Under the pieces are notes generated by a model, which was given only the letters and a program-made list of their open reading frames with translations, ran no database searches and was not told the origin of the DNA. A DNA stretch of 64,000 bases from Lachnospiraceae bacterium (GTDB lineage Bacteria; Bacillota; Clostridia; Lachnospirales; Lachnospiraceae): assembly GCA_024687305.1 (NCBI GenBank), contig JAILEQ010000064.1:1-64000 (forward strand), in the 5' to 3' direction. A program made the translations under genes and the position numbers. This document shows positions 51,332 through 60,020 of the stretch, one piece after another. Numbering within the stretch: position 1 is the first letter of the stretch; every line of letters starts with the position of its first letter.

Positions 51332-52750
51332 TTATTGATCGACAGATATGCCAAGCTCTTCCTGAGCTGCGTTCCACTTGGAGGTCCAATCCGCATAAAT
51401 GTCGTCAAGAGTCTCCGAACCTGTTGCTGCCGCTTCAATAATCCTCTGAACCTTGTCATTTCCGCCTGCATTGAAAGAAAGCTCGGACTCTGCGTTCATA
51501 TCGTTAAGATATGTTTCTTCTCCTGCCTTTGCAGGCTGATCGGAAGCCACTTCACATCCGTTGAATGCTGCATACATATCGGGGTTCTTACCGCCCTTAA
51601 CTACGGTGTAACCGCCTTCGTTGTAGCACCAGTCGGACTTCTCAACCATCCACTTAACAAAGATGAGAGCTGCGAGTTTGTTGTTGTCGGAAGCATTTAC
51701 ATTGATACAGTAGTTGTAGTCACCGCCTGCTGCGACGTACTGTTTTCCGCCTACAGTCATGGGGAAAGGCATATATCCTACGTTTTCGGGCGTATCGCCT
51801 GCTTCCTGCATCTGAGCATATGCCCACGATCCGAGAACCATCGTTCCGATCTCACCGCGGTTTAACATGCCCTTGCAGCCTTCCCAGTCGGTTGTTGTGT
51901 AGTCGTCTTCGATAAGATCGTTTGCAACTGCGTCAAAGAGAATTCTGTAAAGATTGTAGATACCTGTGTCATCGCCGGGATCTTTGAAAGGCTCTGCTGT
52001 GTGAACAAACTTCTGATTCATAAATGTGTTGTCACCGTTTGATACAACGCCGATGTATGCATCCCATGCACCCATTGTCCAGCCTGCGGCATAGTTGGTG
52101 TAAAGCGGGATGGCGTCGGTATTGTCTTTGATGAGCTTAAGATCTGCAAGGAACTCGGTAGGAGTTGTGGGAAGTTTATCGATTCCCGCATCTGAAAATA
52201 CCTTCTTGTTGTAAAGAACGCCCTGCGCATTTGCCATGTAGGGGATACCGTAGCATTTGCCATCGAATTCCCAGGAATCAACAAAGTTAAGTTCCTTGGA
52301 AAGATTGTCCAAAGAATCGAAAGGCATGAAATATGTTGCAAGATCGCTCTTGTCAACTGCGGGTATGAACATTACGTCGCCCCAGTCGCCTGTTGAAAGA
52401 CGAAGTAAAGCATCTTCCGCATAATCGGTTATTGCTTCCATTTCAACTTTAATGTTAGGGAACTCTTTGTTAAATTCAGCTACCATCTTGTCCATCGTTC
52501 CGTCTTCCGCACGGTCCGTTTTGTGATGAACGAATTTAATGGTTGCTGCCGTGTCGGTATACTTTGAAAGATCAAGCTGTGTATAAGTGGGAATATCTCC
52601 TCTTTCAGCGATCACTTCCGCCGTAACGTCCGACTTTCCTGTGTCTTCCGAAGAAGACTGTCCGCCTGTCTCATTGCCGCATGCAACCAACGATAACGTC
52701 AGAACCGAAGCAAGACAGATCGATAAAACCTTTTTCAACTTCATAAACAT
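51332..52750 (-). CDS. ABC transporter extracellular solute-binding lipoprotein (carbohydrate)
   Basis: Signal peptide with lipobox LSLVACGN; SBP family 1 sequence. Confidence 0.93.
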   Translation of the reverse strand: MFMKLKKVLSICLASVLTLSLVACGNETGGQSSSEDTGKSDVTAEVIAERGDIPTYTQLDLSKYTDTAATIKFVHHKTDRAEDGTMDKMVAEFNKEFPNIKVEMEAITDYAEDALLRLSTGDWGDVMFIPAVDKSDLATYFMPFDSLDNLSKELNFVDSWEFDGKCYGIPYMANAQGVLYNKKVFSDAGIDKLPTTPTEFLADLKLIKDNTDAIPLYTNYAAGWTMGAWDAYIGVVSNGDNTFMNQKFVHTAEPFKDPGDDTGIYNLYRILFDAVANDLIEDDYTTTDWEGCKGMLNRGEIGTMVLGSWAYAQMQEAGDTPENVGYMPFPMTVGGKQYVAAGGDYNYCINVNASDNNKLAALIFVKWMVEKSDWCYNEGGYTVVKGGKNPDMYAAFNGCEVASDQPAKAGEETYLNDMNAESELSFNAGGNDKVQRIIEAAATGSETLDDIYADWTSKWNAAQEELGISVDQ

Positions 52751-52767
52751 TTCCTCCTTAATGTGTT

Positions 52768-52827
52768 TTGCTTAAAATTAGTTTAAGCAATGTTTGTTTT
52801 ACTTAATTTAGTATAAGTGTTAAGTAA
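52768..52827. promoter_or_regulatory. Two operator-like elements: TTGCTTAAA-N5-TTTAAGCAA (52768-52790) and TTACTTAA...TTAAGTAA (52799-52827)
   Basis: Perfect 9-bp and 8-bp inverted repeats upstream of the solute-binding protein gene. Confidence 0.6.
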
Positions 52828-52981
52828 TTTTAGTCAAGGAGATTTAGGAAATTTTACTCGATTTCTTGTTGATTTTTACCTAATTAACAATTTTGCGTGT
52901 TGTCGTTTGTGCATTTTCAACAACAAAAGGGTAATCATGTTTACTTGGGATTGTTTTTGATGAATGAATTGTTTGAGAAAT

Positions 52982-53009
52982 TTACTTAATTAGAACTTAA
53001 TTTACTTAA
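52982..53009. promoter_or_regulatory. Direct TTACTTAA repeats (52982-52989, 53002-53009)
   Basis: Same half-site as in the 49451-49485 and 52799-52827 elements, 20 bp apart. Confidence 0.5.
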
Positions 53010-53048
53010 CTTTAATTAATGAAGAAATGTATTTCGAAGGACTAAAAA

Positions 53049-53073
53049 ACCCGCCTGTAGATCAGGCGGGTAT
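53049..53073 (-). terminator. Intrinsic terminator of rpsF-ssb-rpsR: ACCCGCCTG-N5-CAGGCGGGT, T-run on the minus strand
   Basis: 9-bp arms followed by TTTTTT on the minus strand. Confidence 0.85.
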
Positions 53074-53092
53074 TTTCTCTACCGTATAATCA

Positions 53093-53365
53093 TTAATCCT
53101 GCTGGTAAGGCATGAGTGCGATGTGACGTGCACGCTTGATGGCAAGAGTAAGAGCTCTCTGATGCTTTGCGCATGTGCCGGTGATTCTTCTGGGAAGAAT
53201 CTTACCACGCTCAGATACGTATCTCTTTAACTTGTTGACATCCTTGTAATCGATAACATTATCTTTACCACAGAATGCACATACTTTTTTACGTCTGCGC
53301 ATGCCACCTCTTCTTCTTACAGGTGCATCTGCCTTATCGCCTTTTTCAGCTTTATTAAATGCCAT
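53093..53365 (-). CDS. rpsR: 30S ribosomal protein S18
   Basis: [59 protein letters not shown]. Confidence 0.97.
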   Translation of the reverse strand: MAFNKAEKGDKADAPVRRRGGMRRRKKVCAFCGKDNVIDYKDVNKLKRYVSERGKILPRRITGTCAKHQRALTLAIKRARHIALMPYQQD

Positions 53366-53383
53366 AATTAGCCTCCTTAAAAA

Positions 53384-53836
53384 CTATCTTCCGGGTTGTG
53401 CAAAGGGAAGATCCTCGTCGATTCCTTCAGGCACGTTCATGAAGCCGTCGCCTGCCGCAACCGGAGCGGGTGCTGCTGCTTCCTGGTATCCCCCACCGTT
53501 GGAAGAGCTTGCATTCTTGCTCTCTGCAAATTCCTGATCCTCAGCGATAACATCAGTGGTATAAACCTTAACACCGTCTTTGTTGGTATAAGAACCGGTC
53601 TGAATACGTCCGGTAACGAGTACCTTTGTGCCCTTGTGTAAATACTTCTCAGCAAATTCACCGGCACGACCGAAAGCGGTAATGTTAATGAAGTCAGCGG
53701 TTTGATCACCTTCCTGACTTCTGCCTCTTCTGTCTACTGCCAAAGAATATTTGGCGATAGCCATTGAGGACTCACCCTGGCTGTATCTGACTTCGGGATC
53801 TCTTGTCAATCTTCCCATAAGAATAACTTTATTCAT
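53384..53836 (-). CDS. ssb: Single-stranded DNA-binding protein
   Basis: MNKVILMGRLTRDPEVRYSQGE, DLPF-type C-terminus. Confidence 0.97.
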   Translation of the reverse strand: MNKVILMGRLTRDPEVRYSQGESSMAIAKYSLAVDRRGRSQEGDQTADFINITAFGRAGEFAEKYLHKGTKVLVTGRIQTGSYTNKDGVKVYTTDVIAEDQEFAESKNASSSNGGGYQEAAAPAPVAAGDGFMNVPEGIDEDLPFAQPGR

Positions 53837-53860
53837 CTTCTCTTTCTCCTATAATCAATT

Positions 53861-54151
53861 CTACTGTTCGTCAGCGCGTACGATTAAGAAACGGAGAACA
53901 TTGTCCATAATGCGAAGACGGCTCTCAAGTTCACCGGGAGCTGTTGCTTCAGCATCGAACTGTACGAAATAGTAGAAAGCTTCACTCATTTTCTGAATCT
54001 CGTAAGCAAGTTTCTTCTTACCTGCCTCATCGATATTCGTAATCTTTCCACCGAATCTTTCAACGTAAGCCTTCACCTTATCAAGTGTAGCGGCTCTTTC
54101 ATCGTCTTCGATTTTCGCACTGACAACTACGGTTAATTCATACTTGTTCAT
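53861..54151 (-). CDS. rpsF: 30S ribosomal protein S6
   Basis: MNKYELTVVVSAKIEDDERAATLDKVKAYVERFGGKITNIDEAGKKKLAYEI. Confidence 0.96.
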   Translation of the reverse strand: MNKYELTVVVSAKIEDDERAATLDKVKAYVERFGGKITNIDEAGKKKLAYEIQKMSEAFYYFVQFDAEATAPGELESRLRIMDNVLRFLIVRADEQ

Positions 54152-54224
54152 GCTCGGTTACCTCCTTTTGGTCTCTGGCCTCTTCTCAAAGAAGAAGCAA
54201 GGAAAATTATCATCACGGACTATT

Positions 54225-54253
54225 ATGATATCACAACAATCCCGTGTGTGCAA
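54225..54253 (-). promoter_or_regulatory. Predicted rpsF promoter TTGCAC-N17-TATCAT
   Basis: Revcomp GTGCAA 54248-54253, ATGATA 54225-54230, spacer 17. Confidence 0.6.
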
Positions 54254-54280
54254 GGAAAAAATCAGGAAAATGCAACGTTT

Positions 54281-55795
54281 TTACAGGCTTATCTCCGCTT
54301 TTCCGCGGCTCTTGTACGAATACCATCTTGCATTCTCACCAAGTATCTCTCTTATGAGTTTGTACGACAACTCTTCACCGTATTCGCTCTTAGAGTTTTC
54401 AAACAGAAGTATCATCCGCATATGATCATCGGCTTCTTCTTCCATTGAGAGCTTTCCGTAATAATTTCCGGCAAAAAGCGTTGCAGCCGACATAACTCCC
54501 ATTACGATCTTTAATACGGCTCTGTAAAATTCAAGTCTTTCATAACTCATCAGAGGATTGCCCGAAAAGAGACCGCCTGCGGTTATCTCAAATACAAGTG
54601 CCGCAACATAGGAAATGATCGTTATTATAAGGGCGATCAGAAGAATATTCTGATTCGTCCGATCCTTCTTTTCCACGCGTTTAAGAGCCTTCTCGTGATA
54701 TCTTTTCTGCGATTCGATAAATTCCTTACCGGTTCCTTTCGATTCTTTTCCTTGTTCGATAACATGTATGGCTCTTACGGCCCACCCGACCCACGGATTG
54801 TCGGTCCACATTGACCAGGTGAAAAGATCGGAAGCACAGATCGATGACTTTTTATCCATGTACTCCCCTATGCGCAAGGCTTCCGCCAGCACTCGCGCTT
54901 CAAGATATTTTAAGAGGTATCGGTTTCTTTCGGCAATTTTTACTATGAGTATCAAAGAAACAATAAATATCCCGCATGCGATTATGAGCATGTGTAATGA
55001 GGCTTCATCGTAAAGAAGAAAAGCTGTCGTTAAAGAAGTGGCGATGATCGCGATAAAGAGCAGCACTCTTCCCGAATATTTCTGATTTGACATACTTACT
55101 GCATCGGCTGCGCAGAGTCGGTCTTCCGCATCCGTTTTATCGACTGCTTTATTGTATTCATCAGTCTTTTTCATGACAGATTCAAAGCAAGCCCTGTCAC
55201 CCTTCCATTCAAGGCGGCAGAGAACCGGCTCCGATGTCTCTTCTCTCGAAACTATAATATGTGCAACAAGACCGTTATCCGGGCAGATGTTTCTTTCTTC
55301 CGGTGCTGTGAAAGTATTGTTTAAACGAATATCAACGGTCTCCGCCGTGCCGCATCCGCCTTCGACAGGCTCGGAACCGTCCCAAAGAGCCATAAGCAAG
55401 TGACAATGCTCGGCAATATAAATATCCGCCTGTCTGTAGCAATACTCTCTTGTTTCTTTATGCGGCTCGGTGTCGGGCACAATGAAAACATCCTCCGCTT
55501 TCGAAAGGAGTTCTTCAAATTCTTCCAAAGATTCTTTGGAGAAGTCGTTGGCATATTCGCTTTTCTCCATGGGGAGAGCCGCGATCATCGTATACCCTTC
55601 TTCCAAAGCGATCTTTGCACACTGCCTGTCCGCCCCGTCCGCAAGTGACGACAATATCACAAGGGGTGAATTGGGACACATGGCCTTTATTCTTTTAAGT
55701 TCTTCTCTTATCACCGGATCCACAGAATCTTTTTCATTGTACTGTCTGTGCCCCGTTACCCCGACCACTATCGGGATCTTTTTAACGTCCTGCAT
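54281..55795 (-). CDS. SLOG-like nucleotide-binding domain fused to about 4 TM helices (SLATT-like membrane effector)
   Basis: VVGVTGHRQYNEKD, LSSLADGADRQCAKIALEEG, LLMALWDGSEPVEGGCGTAETVDIRL; two pairs of hydrophobic helices around a cytosolic helical region. Confidence 0.75.
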   Translation of the reverse strand: MQDVKKIPIVVGVTGHRQYNEKDSVDPVIREELKRIKAMCPNSPLVILSSLADGADRQCAKIALEEGYTMIAALPMEKSEYANDFSKESLEEFEELLSKAEDVFIVPDTEPHKETREYCYRQADIYIAEHCHLLMALWDGSEPVEGGCGTAETVDIRLNNTFTAPEERNICPDNGLVAHIIVSREETSEPVLCRLEWKGDRACFESVMKKTDEYNKAVDKTDAEDRLCAADAVSMSNQKYSGRVLLFIAIIATSLTTAFLLYDEASLHMLIIACGIFIVSLILIVKIAERNRYLLKYLEARVLAEALRIGEYMDKKSSICASDLFTWSMWTDNPWVGWAVRAIHVIEQGKESKGTGKEFIESQKRYHEKALKRVEKKDRTNQNILLIALIITIISYVAALVFEITAGGLFSGNPLMSYERLEFYRAVLKIVMGVMSAATLFAGNYYGKLSMEEEADDHMRMILLFENSKSEYGEELSYKLIREILGENARWYSYKSRGKAEISL

Positions 55796-55820
55796 CTTTT
55801 AAAATGCCTTTCTTAATGTA

Positions 55821-57839
55821 TCATTCCTCGTCATCGTCATCTTCGATCTTGTAAATGCGAAGACCTTCGAATTTCTTGATAAGCTTAAGCATCGTCTCGA
55901 AGGGAAGGATGTCCTTGCCCTGCTCGTCATAAGGAAGGGCGAGATAATGCTCTTCGATCATCTTATCGGTAATGTCACCGTCCATGGTATATTTGTGCAT
56001 TCTCAGCCGTTCTCTCTCGTCGCTGTTTTCATAAACATCGCCGTGAGACCAGCCGTAAAGTCTGTGATCTTTCACCCAGCGTCCGTGCTCCAAAGGTGCA
56101 ATGATATCCACCTGCTCGGGCGTAAAGTTTGTAAGCATGGGGTAATCAACCGGTCTGTCGGTATAGAAGCATCCCACGCATCCAAGATAATCGTCGAAAG
56201 ACTTGGCCTGATTTATGTTGGCAAGCTTGTATTCCAAAGACAGCTCATCAAACTCATCCAGCAGCTGTTCCGCATCGACTTCCATTTCTTTGCCCTGCCA
56301 TTTGTAACGAGCGTTTAAAGCAACCGCGAAATCGTATATATGCAGGAAACCGCTCACGGAAATATACAGATGTTTTCCGCGTCTGTCGGCTTTCTTCATG
56401 GAAGCCTTTACCGTCAACGGACAGATCGAAGTGTTTACTATCTTCTCTATATCGGTAACAAACGGCTGTGATCCGACAACCATGTCACTGTATGCCTTAA
56501 GTCTGGGAGCCTTTCCATTTGAGCCCGCTGCCACCCATGCATTGTACTTTTGGGTGAACTCATCGATCTTGTCTTTTTCTTCCATGTCGTAATAATATAC
56601 CGCGTCGATACTGCCGTTCGAAAAGTCGAAGTCTGCGGCCATGGGATGGAGTTCGGTCCTTGAGTTGCGTCCGTACGCCGTTCTGTCCCAGCACTGAAGC
56701 TCATCACATATCATCAATAACCACGCCAGAGGATGAACGGAAGCATCCAAAGGAGCCTTACGCTTGGAATCGCTTTTATAAAATGCGATCGCGAACTTGT
56801 AGAGACTGTTATGGAGTATTATGGATGACAATGCATCTATATGCTTTTTTGTAACGGATTCGATACCAATGGTCATGATGATCTCGCCAAGAAGTCTTGT
56901 GGCAGAAAACCAGGCATGGTCCATGAAGTACCCAAACTCATCGGGTTTTGTGGGTTTTCTTACAAGAACATCCGTCATATATTCTTCGGTGAAGTTGTAC
57001 GCTTCTCCCATTTTGGCAGTCAGGTCAAAAGAAAACAGTTCGTTTGTATTGTCAAAATCTCTTCCGTAAAGCTTTTTAAAATGTGCTTTTACCTCATCGG
57101 AGAGTTTTGTGAGAGTCTCCAGATCATGATATGCCACATAAACTATGCCTTTGTTTCTTTCGGCCTTATTAACTTCGAAATAACTCATGACCTGCTCAAA
57201 GGGAAGTTCGAAAGGATAGCCTATATCGTGGAACAGTGACGTAAGACCCCAATATTCCAAGAAACAATGAGCCGCCTTCTTTTCGCTGTCACTTCCGGTA
57301 AATCCGTAAAACTTTGCAAAGGTATCGCGATAGTCTTTGTTGGTCTCATAAATTGCCAGTCCGAGAGCAAATACGTATACGGAATGGGAATAGTGATCTC
57401 TGTGCTTCATCAAAAGAGAACTGCCGTTTTGCTCAAACTCCGAAAGAAGCTCGATCATCTCCCTCGATTTATCGTAGTTACCAAGGAACATCTCAAGGAA
57501 GCAATAGTAGATGTTGAAGGCATCTTCCGTAGTACCCGAATCGATAAAGCGCTCGAGTTCCCGTTCAAGACAGAGTCTGTCTATGTCCATTTCCATGTTG
57601 TAAGGGATCTGTCCGGGCTTAATGGAATCCCCTAGAAACATGTTATTTTGCTTTTCCTGCAGGGCCATCTCTTCGTCGAAACGAAGGTCTTCACATCTTT
57701 CATGAAGAAAACGAAGCGCAGCGGATTTAAGATCGCAGGCATCCTTTTCGTAATTAGCCGCCGGCTGCTTGGGCCCCAGATCCTTTCCGTATTTTTCTTT
57801 GTTGCTAAGCCTCATCGATTCCAGTGCGTTGTATGCCAT
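55821..57839 (-). CDS. HD-domain phosphohydrolase with C-terminal RyR-like domain
   Basis: KHRDHYSHSVYVFALG, LTSLFHDIGYPFE, ALSSIILHNSLY, LLMICDELQCWDR (HD); APLEHGRWVKDHRLYGWSHGDV...LALPYDEQGKDILPFETMLKLIKKFEGLRIYKI (RyR-like). Confidence 0.75.
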   Translation of the reverse strand: MAYNALESMRLSNKEKYGKDLGPKQPAANYEKDACDLKSAALRFLHERCEDLRFDEEMALQEKQNNMFLGDSIKPGQIPYNMEMDIDRLCLERELERFIDSGTTEDAFNIYYCFLEMFLGNYDKSREMIELLSEFEQNGSSLLMKHRDHYSHSVYVFALGLAIYETNKDYRDTFAKFYGFTGSDSEKKAAHCFLEYWGLTSLFHDIGYPFELPFEQVMSYFEVNKAERNKGIVYVAYHDLETLTKLSDEVKAHFKKLYGRDFDNTNELFSFDLTAKMGEAYNFTEEYMTDVLVRKPTKPDEFGYFMDHAWFSATRLLGEIIMTIGIESVTKKHIDALSSIILHNSLYKFAIAFYKSDSKRKAPLDASVHPLAWLLMICDELQCWDRTAYGRNSRTELHPMAADFDFSNGSIDAVYYYDMEEKDKIDEFTQKYNAWVAAGSNGKAPRLKAYSDMVVGSQPFVTDIEKIVNTSICPLTVKASMKKADRRGKHLYISVSGFLHIYDFAVALNARYKWQGKEMEVDAEQLLDEFDELSLEYKLANINQAKSFDDYLGCVGCFYTDRPVDYPMLTNFTPEQVDIIAPLEHGRWVKDHRLYGWSHGDVYENSDERERLRMHKYTMDGDITDKMIEEHYLALPYDEQGKDILPFETMLKLIKKFEGLRIYKIEDDDDEE

Positions 57840-57875
57840 TTATTCCCCTCTCTTTCAGTCGGCTGACTATGCAAA

Positions 57876-57914
57876 AATAACAAGCAAGACTGCATGAACA
57901 GTCCGCTTGTTATT
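57876..57914 (-). terminator. Nested hairpin AATAACAAGC-aa-GACTG-N6-CAGTC-c-GCTTGTTATT with TTTTT on the minus strand
   Basis: 10-bp outer and 5-bp inner arms, between DUF951 gene and HD-RyR gene. Confidence 0.6.
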
Positions 57915-58101
57915 CATTCGCTTCTTTTTTTATTATCTCTTTGACGCTCTTTTCTATCTTTTTTCTAGGCGCAAAAACCTGGTGGGAACAGCCGACGCAT
58001 TTGATACGGATATCCGCACCTGTTCTCAGCACTTCCCATCTTTTTTCACCGCAGGGGTGTTCCTTTTTCAAAACAAGAATATCGCCTACATTTATTTCCA
58101 T
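57910..58101 (-). CDS. DUF951-like small protein
   Basis: MEINVGDILVLKKEHPCGEKRWEVLRTGADIRIKCVGCSHQVFAPRKKIEKSVKEI. Confidence 0.85.
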   Translation of the reverse strand: MEINVGDILVLKKEHPCGEKRWEVLRTGADIRIKCVGCSHQVFAPRKKIEKSVKEIIKKEANE

Positions 58102-58114
58102 GAATTCCACCAAA

Positions 58115-58834
58115 TCACAGTTTAGAGAATACTTCGCCGATCTTTTCATGGATCACCAGATCCGCATATTGATCCTGAGAGGTTTCCGAAAGGTTGACCA
58201 GAACCAGTTTTTTGCCTCTGTAATACTGTACCAGGCCGGCGGCCGGATACACTACCAAAGATGTGCCGCCTATTATGAGAATATCCGCTCTTTCGATGTA
58301 TCTTACGGCCTTTTCCATGACATTCATGTCAAGACCTTCTTCGTATAAGACAACGTCAGGTCTTATCGTTCCTCCGCACTCACACCTGGGAACACCGTCA
58401 CAGGCAAGGACATGGTCCACATCGTACTTTTTCCCACACCGATCGCAGTAATTCTTCATGATGGTTCCGTGGAGTTCCAGCACTTCCTTGCTGCCTGCGG
58501 CCTGATGAAGACCGTCGATATTCTGGGTAATGACGGCTTTCAGTTTCCCTTCTTTTTCCCACTCGGCAAGTTTGTAGTGAGCCTTGTTGGGCTTTGCCTT
58601 CAGTGCCGGAGCAACCATCTTTTCTTTGTAAAACTCAAAAAACTCATCCGTTCTTTTTGTAAGGAATGTATGACTTACGATAGTTTCCGGGGGATATTTG
58701 TATTTCTGCGAGTAAAGGCCGTCAACAGAACGAAAATCCGGAATGCCGGATTCCGTCGAAACACCTGCGCCTCCGAAGAAAACTATGTTGTTACTTTCAT
58801 CGATCCACTGTTTTAATGTTTCTATTTCGCTCAT
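58115..58834 (-). CDS. NAD-dependent protein deacetylase (Sir2 family)
   Basis: FFGGAGVSTESGIPDFRS, TQNIDGLHQAAGS, YCDRCGKKY...PRCECGG Zn site. Confidence 0.95.
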   Translation of the reverse strand: MSEIETLKQWIDESNNIVFFGGAGVSTESGIPDFRSVDGLYSQKYKYPPETIVSHTFLTKRTDEFFEFYKEKMVAPALKAKPNKAHYKLAEWEKEGKLKAVITQNIDGLHQAAGSKEVLELHGTIMKNYCDRCGKKYDVDHVLACDGVPRCECGGTIRPDVVLYEEGLDMNVMEKAVRYIERADILIIGGTSLVVYPAAGLVQYYRGKKLVLVNLSETSQDQYADLVIHEKIGEVFSKL

Positions 58835-58853
58835 ATGACCCTCCTTTACTTAT

Positions 58854-60020
58854 TTACCAATCTTTCAATGCAATGTTAAGATCCACATCGGTCTTGATAC
58901 CGTCCACTTTTCCTTTGGCACTGTACTGCCATATGCCTATTTCATACGGGAAGTAGATCGTGTCGTTATAGAATGCGAACCACTTTTCATATCCCTCAAG
59001 CTTATCCATTTCAAGCATCTTGATAAAGAACTTGAGATTCGAATAGATCATCGGTTCATAGCCTGCCTCTTTAACCTTATCCATGAACGCGAGACATATC
59101 TTCGTACGCTCTTCGTTTGTAAGATTGTCGGTTCTTGCTTTATCTGACACTTCCTCGATATCGATCGCTATCGGGAGTTCAATGTCGTAGGGGCTGATAA
59201 GATCGAGTACGTACTCGGCTTCGGCAATTGCTTCTTCTTCATTTATTGCCTGAGTAAAGAAGTATACGCCGACCTTTATTCCCGCGCTTGTAGCTTCTTC
59301 AATGTTTGAAATGAAATATGTGTCTTCAACGATCTTGCCTGTGCCGTAACCTCTGAAGCCGCATCTGATAAGGGCATACTCGACGCCCGAAGCCTTGACC
59401 TTGTCCCAGTTTATTTCCTTTTGGAAGGAAGAAACGTCTATGCAGATATGGGATTTCTCGACACCGTCGACAGTGTAAGCGATAATGCCTGTCGCAGCGT
59501 CCTTAACAAGAAGAGAGTTATCGATCGTGTTGGGCGCAAGATTTCTGTTTATCGGATAATACTCATATTTCGTGCCCGTAATGAATATCATGTCGTCGGG
59601 ATTGTATTCGCGAAGCATCATGAGAACACCGTTGTCTTCTTCGGATACCTGTCTGAACAGTTTCTTCATGACATCTTCGGTTTCACGCTGCTTTTCTTCT
59701 GAAGCCTTGTTTACCGCATCCTCGATCATTTTATCGACGTCGGTCTGCGTGTAGATCGGAGTCTCCTCGGTTATGATCTCCTCAGCCTGCTCCTCTTCTC
59801 GGATAAAGAGGTCTCTTCCGGCATAAAGGATCAATATCGCAACCAAAGTTGATGTAAGCAAAAAGGCGATCACCAACAAGACCACAAAAAGAGGCTTTCT
59901 GCGGGTTCTGTCAGAATCGTCGTCATATTCGTATTCAACGTAATTCGTTTTTTCTTCGGTTTTGTCGGGAAGATCCACAGCGAAATCTTCCTCTTCAAAA
60001 TCAATGTCCTTAAGCTCCAT
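58854..60020 (-). CDS. Membrane-anchored GH25 lysozyme-like protein
   Basis: Acidic cytosolic N-terminus, TM, HICIDVSSFQKEINWDKVKASGVEYALIRCGFRGYGTG, LPIAIDIEEV, IGIWQYSAKGKVDGI. Confidence 0.88.
   Translation of the reverse strand: MELKDIDFEEEDFAVDLPDKTEEKTNYVEYEYDDDSDRTRRKPLFVVLLVIAFLLTSTLVAILILYAGRDLFIREEEQAEEIITEETPIYTQTDVDKMIEDAVNKASEEKQRETEDVMKKLFRQVSEEDNGVLMMLREYNPDDMIFITGTKYEYYPINRNLAPNTIDNSLLVKDAATGIIAYTVDGVEKSHICIDVSSFQKEINWDKVKASGVEYALIRCGFRGYGTGKIVEDTYFISNIEEATSAGIKVGVYFFTQAINEEEAIAEAEYVLDLISPYDIELPIAIDIEEVSDKARTDNLTNEERTKICLAFMDKVKEAGYEPMIYSNLKFFIKMLEMDKLEGYEKWFAFYNDTIYFPYEIGIWQYSAKGKVDGIKTDVDLNIALKDW

Noticed and set aside
54152-54260. S6:S18 leader RNA upstream of rpsF
   Set aside because: Promoter and SD are visible, but I could not identify the conserved two-stem bulge motif by eye; a covariance-model search would be needed.
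58115-58834. Sir2 protein as the effector of the neighbouring SLOG/HD-RyR module
   Set aside because: It has the full CobB/SirT-type deacetylase signature including a Zn ribbon, is separated by a hairpin terminator and a DUF951 gene, and sits in the GDPD-GH25-Sir2-DUF951 unit; looks housekeeping.
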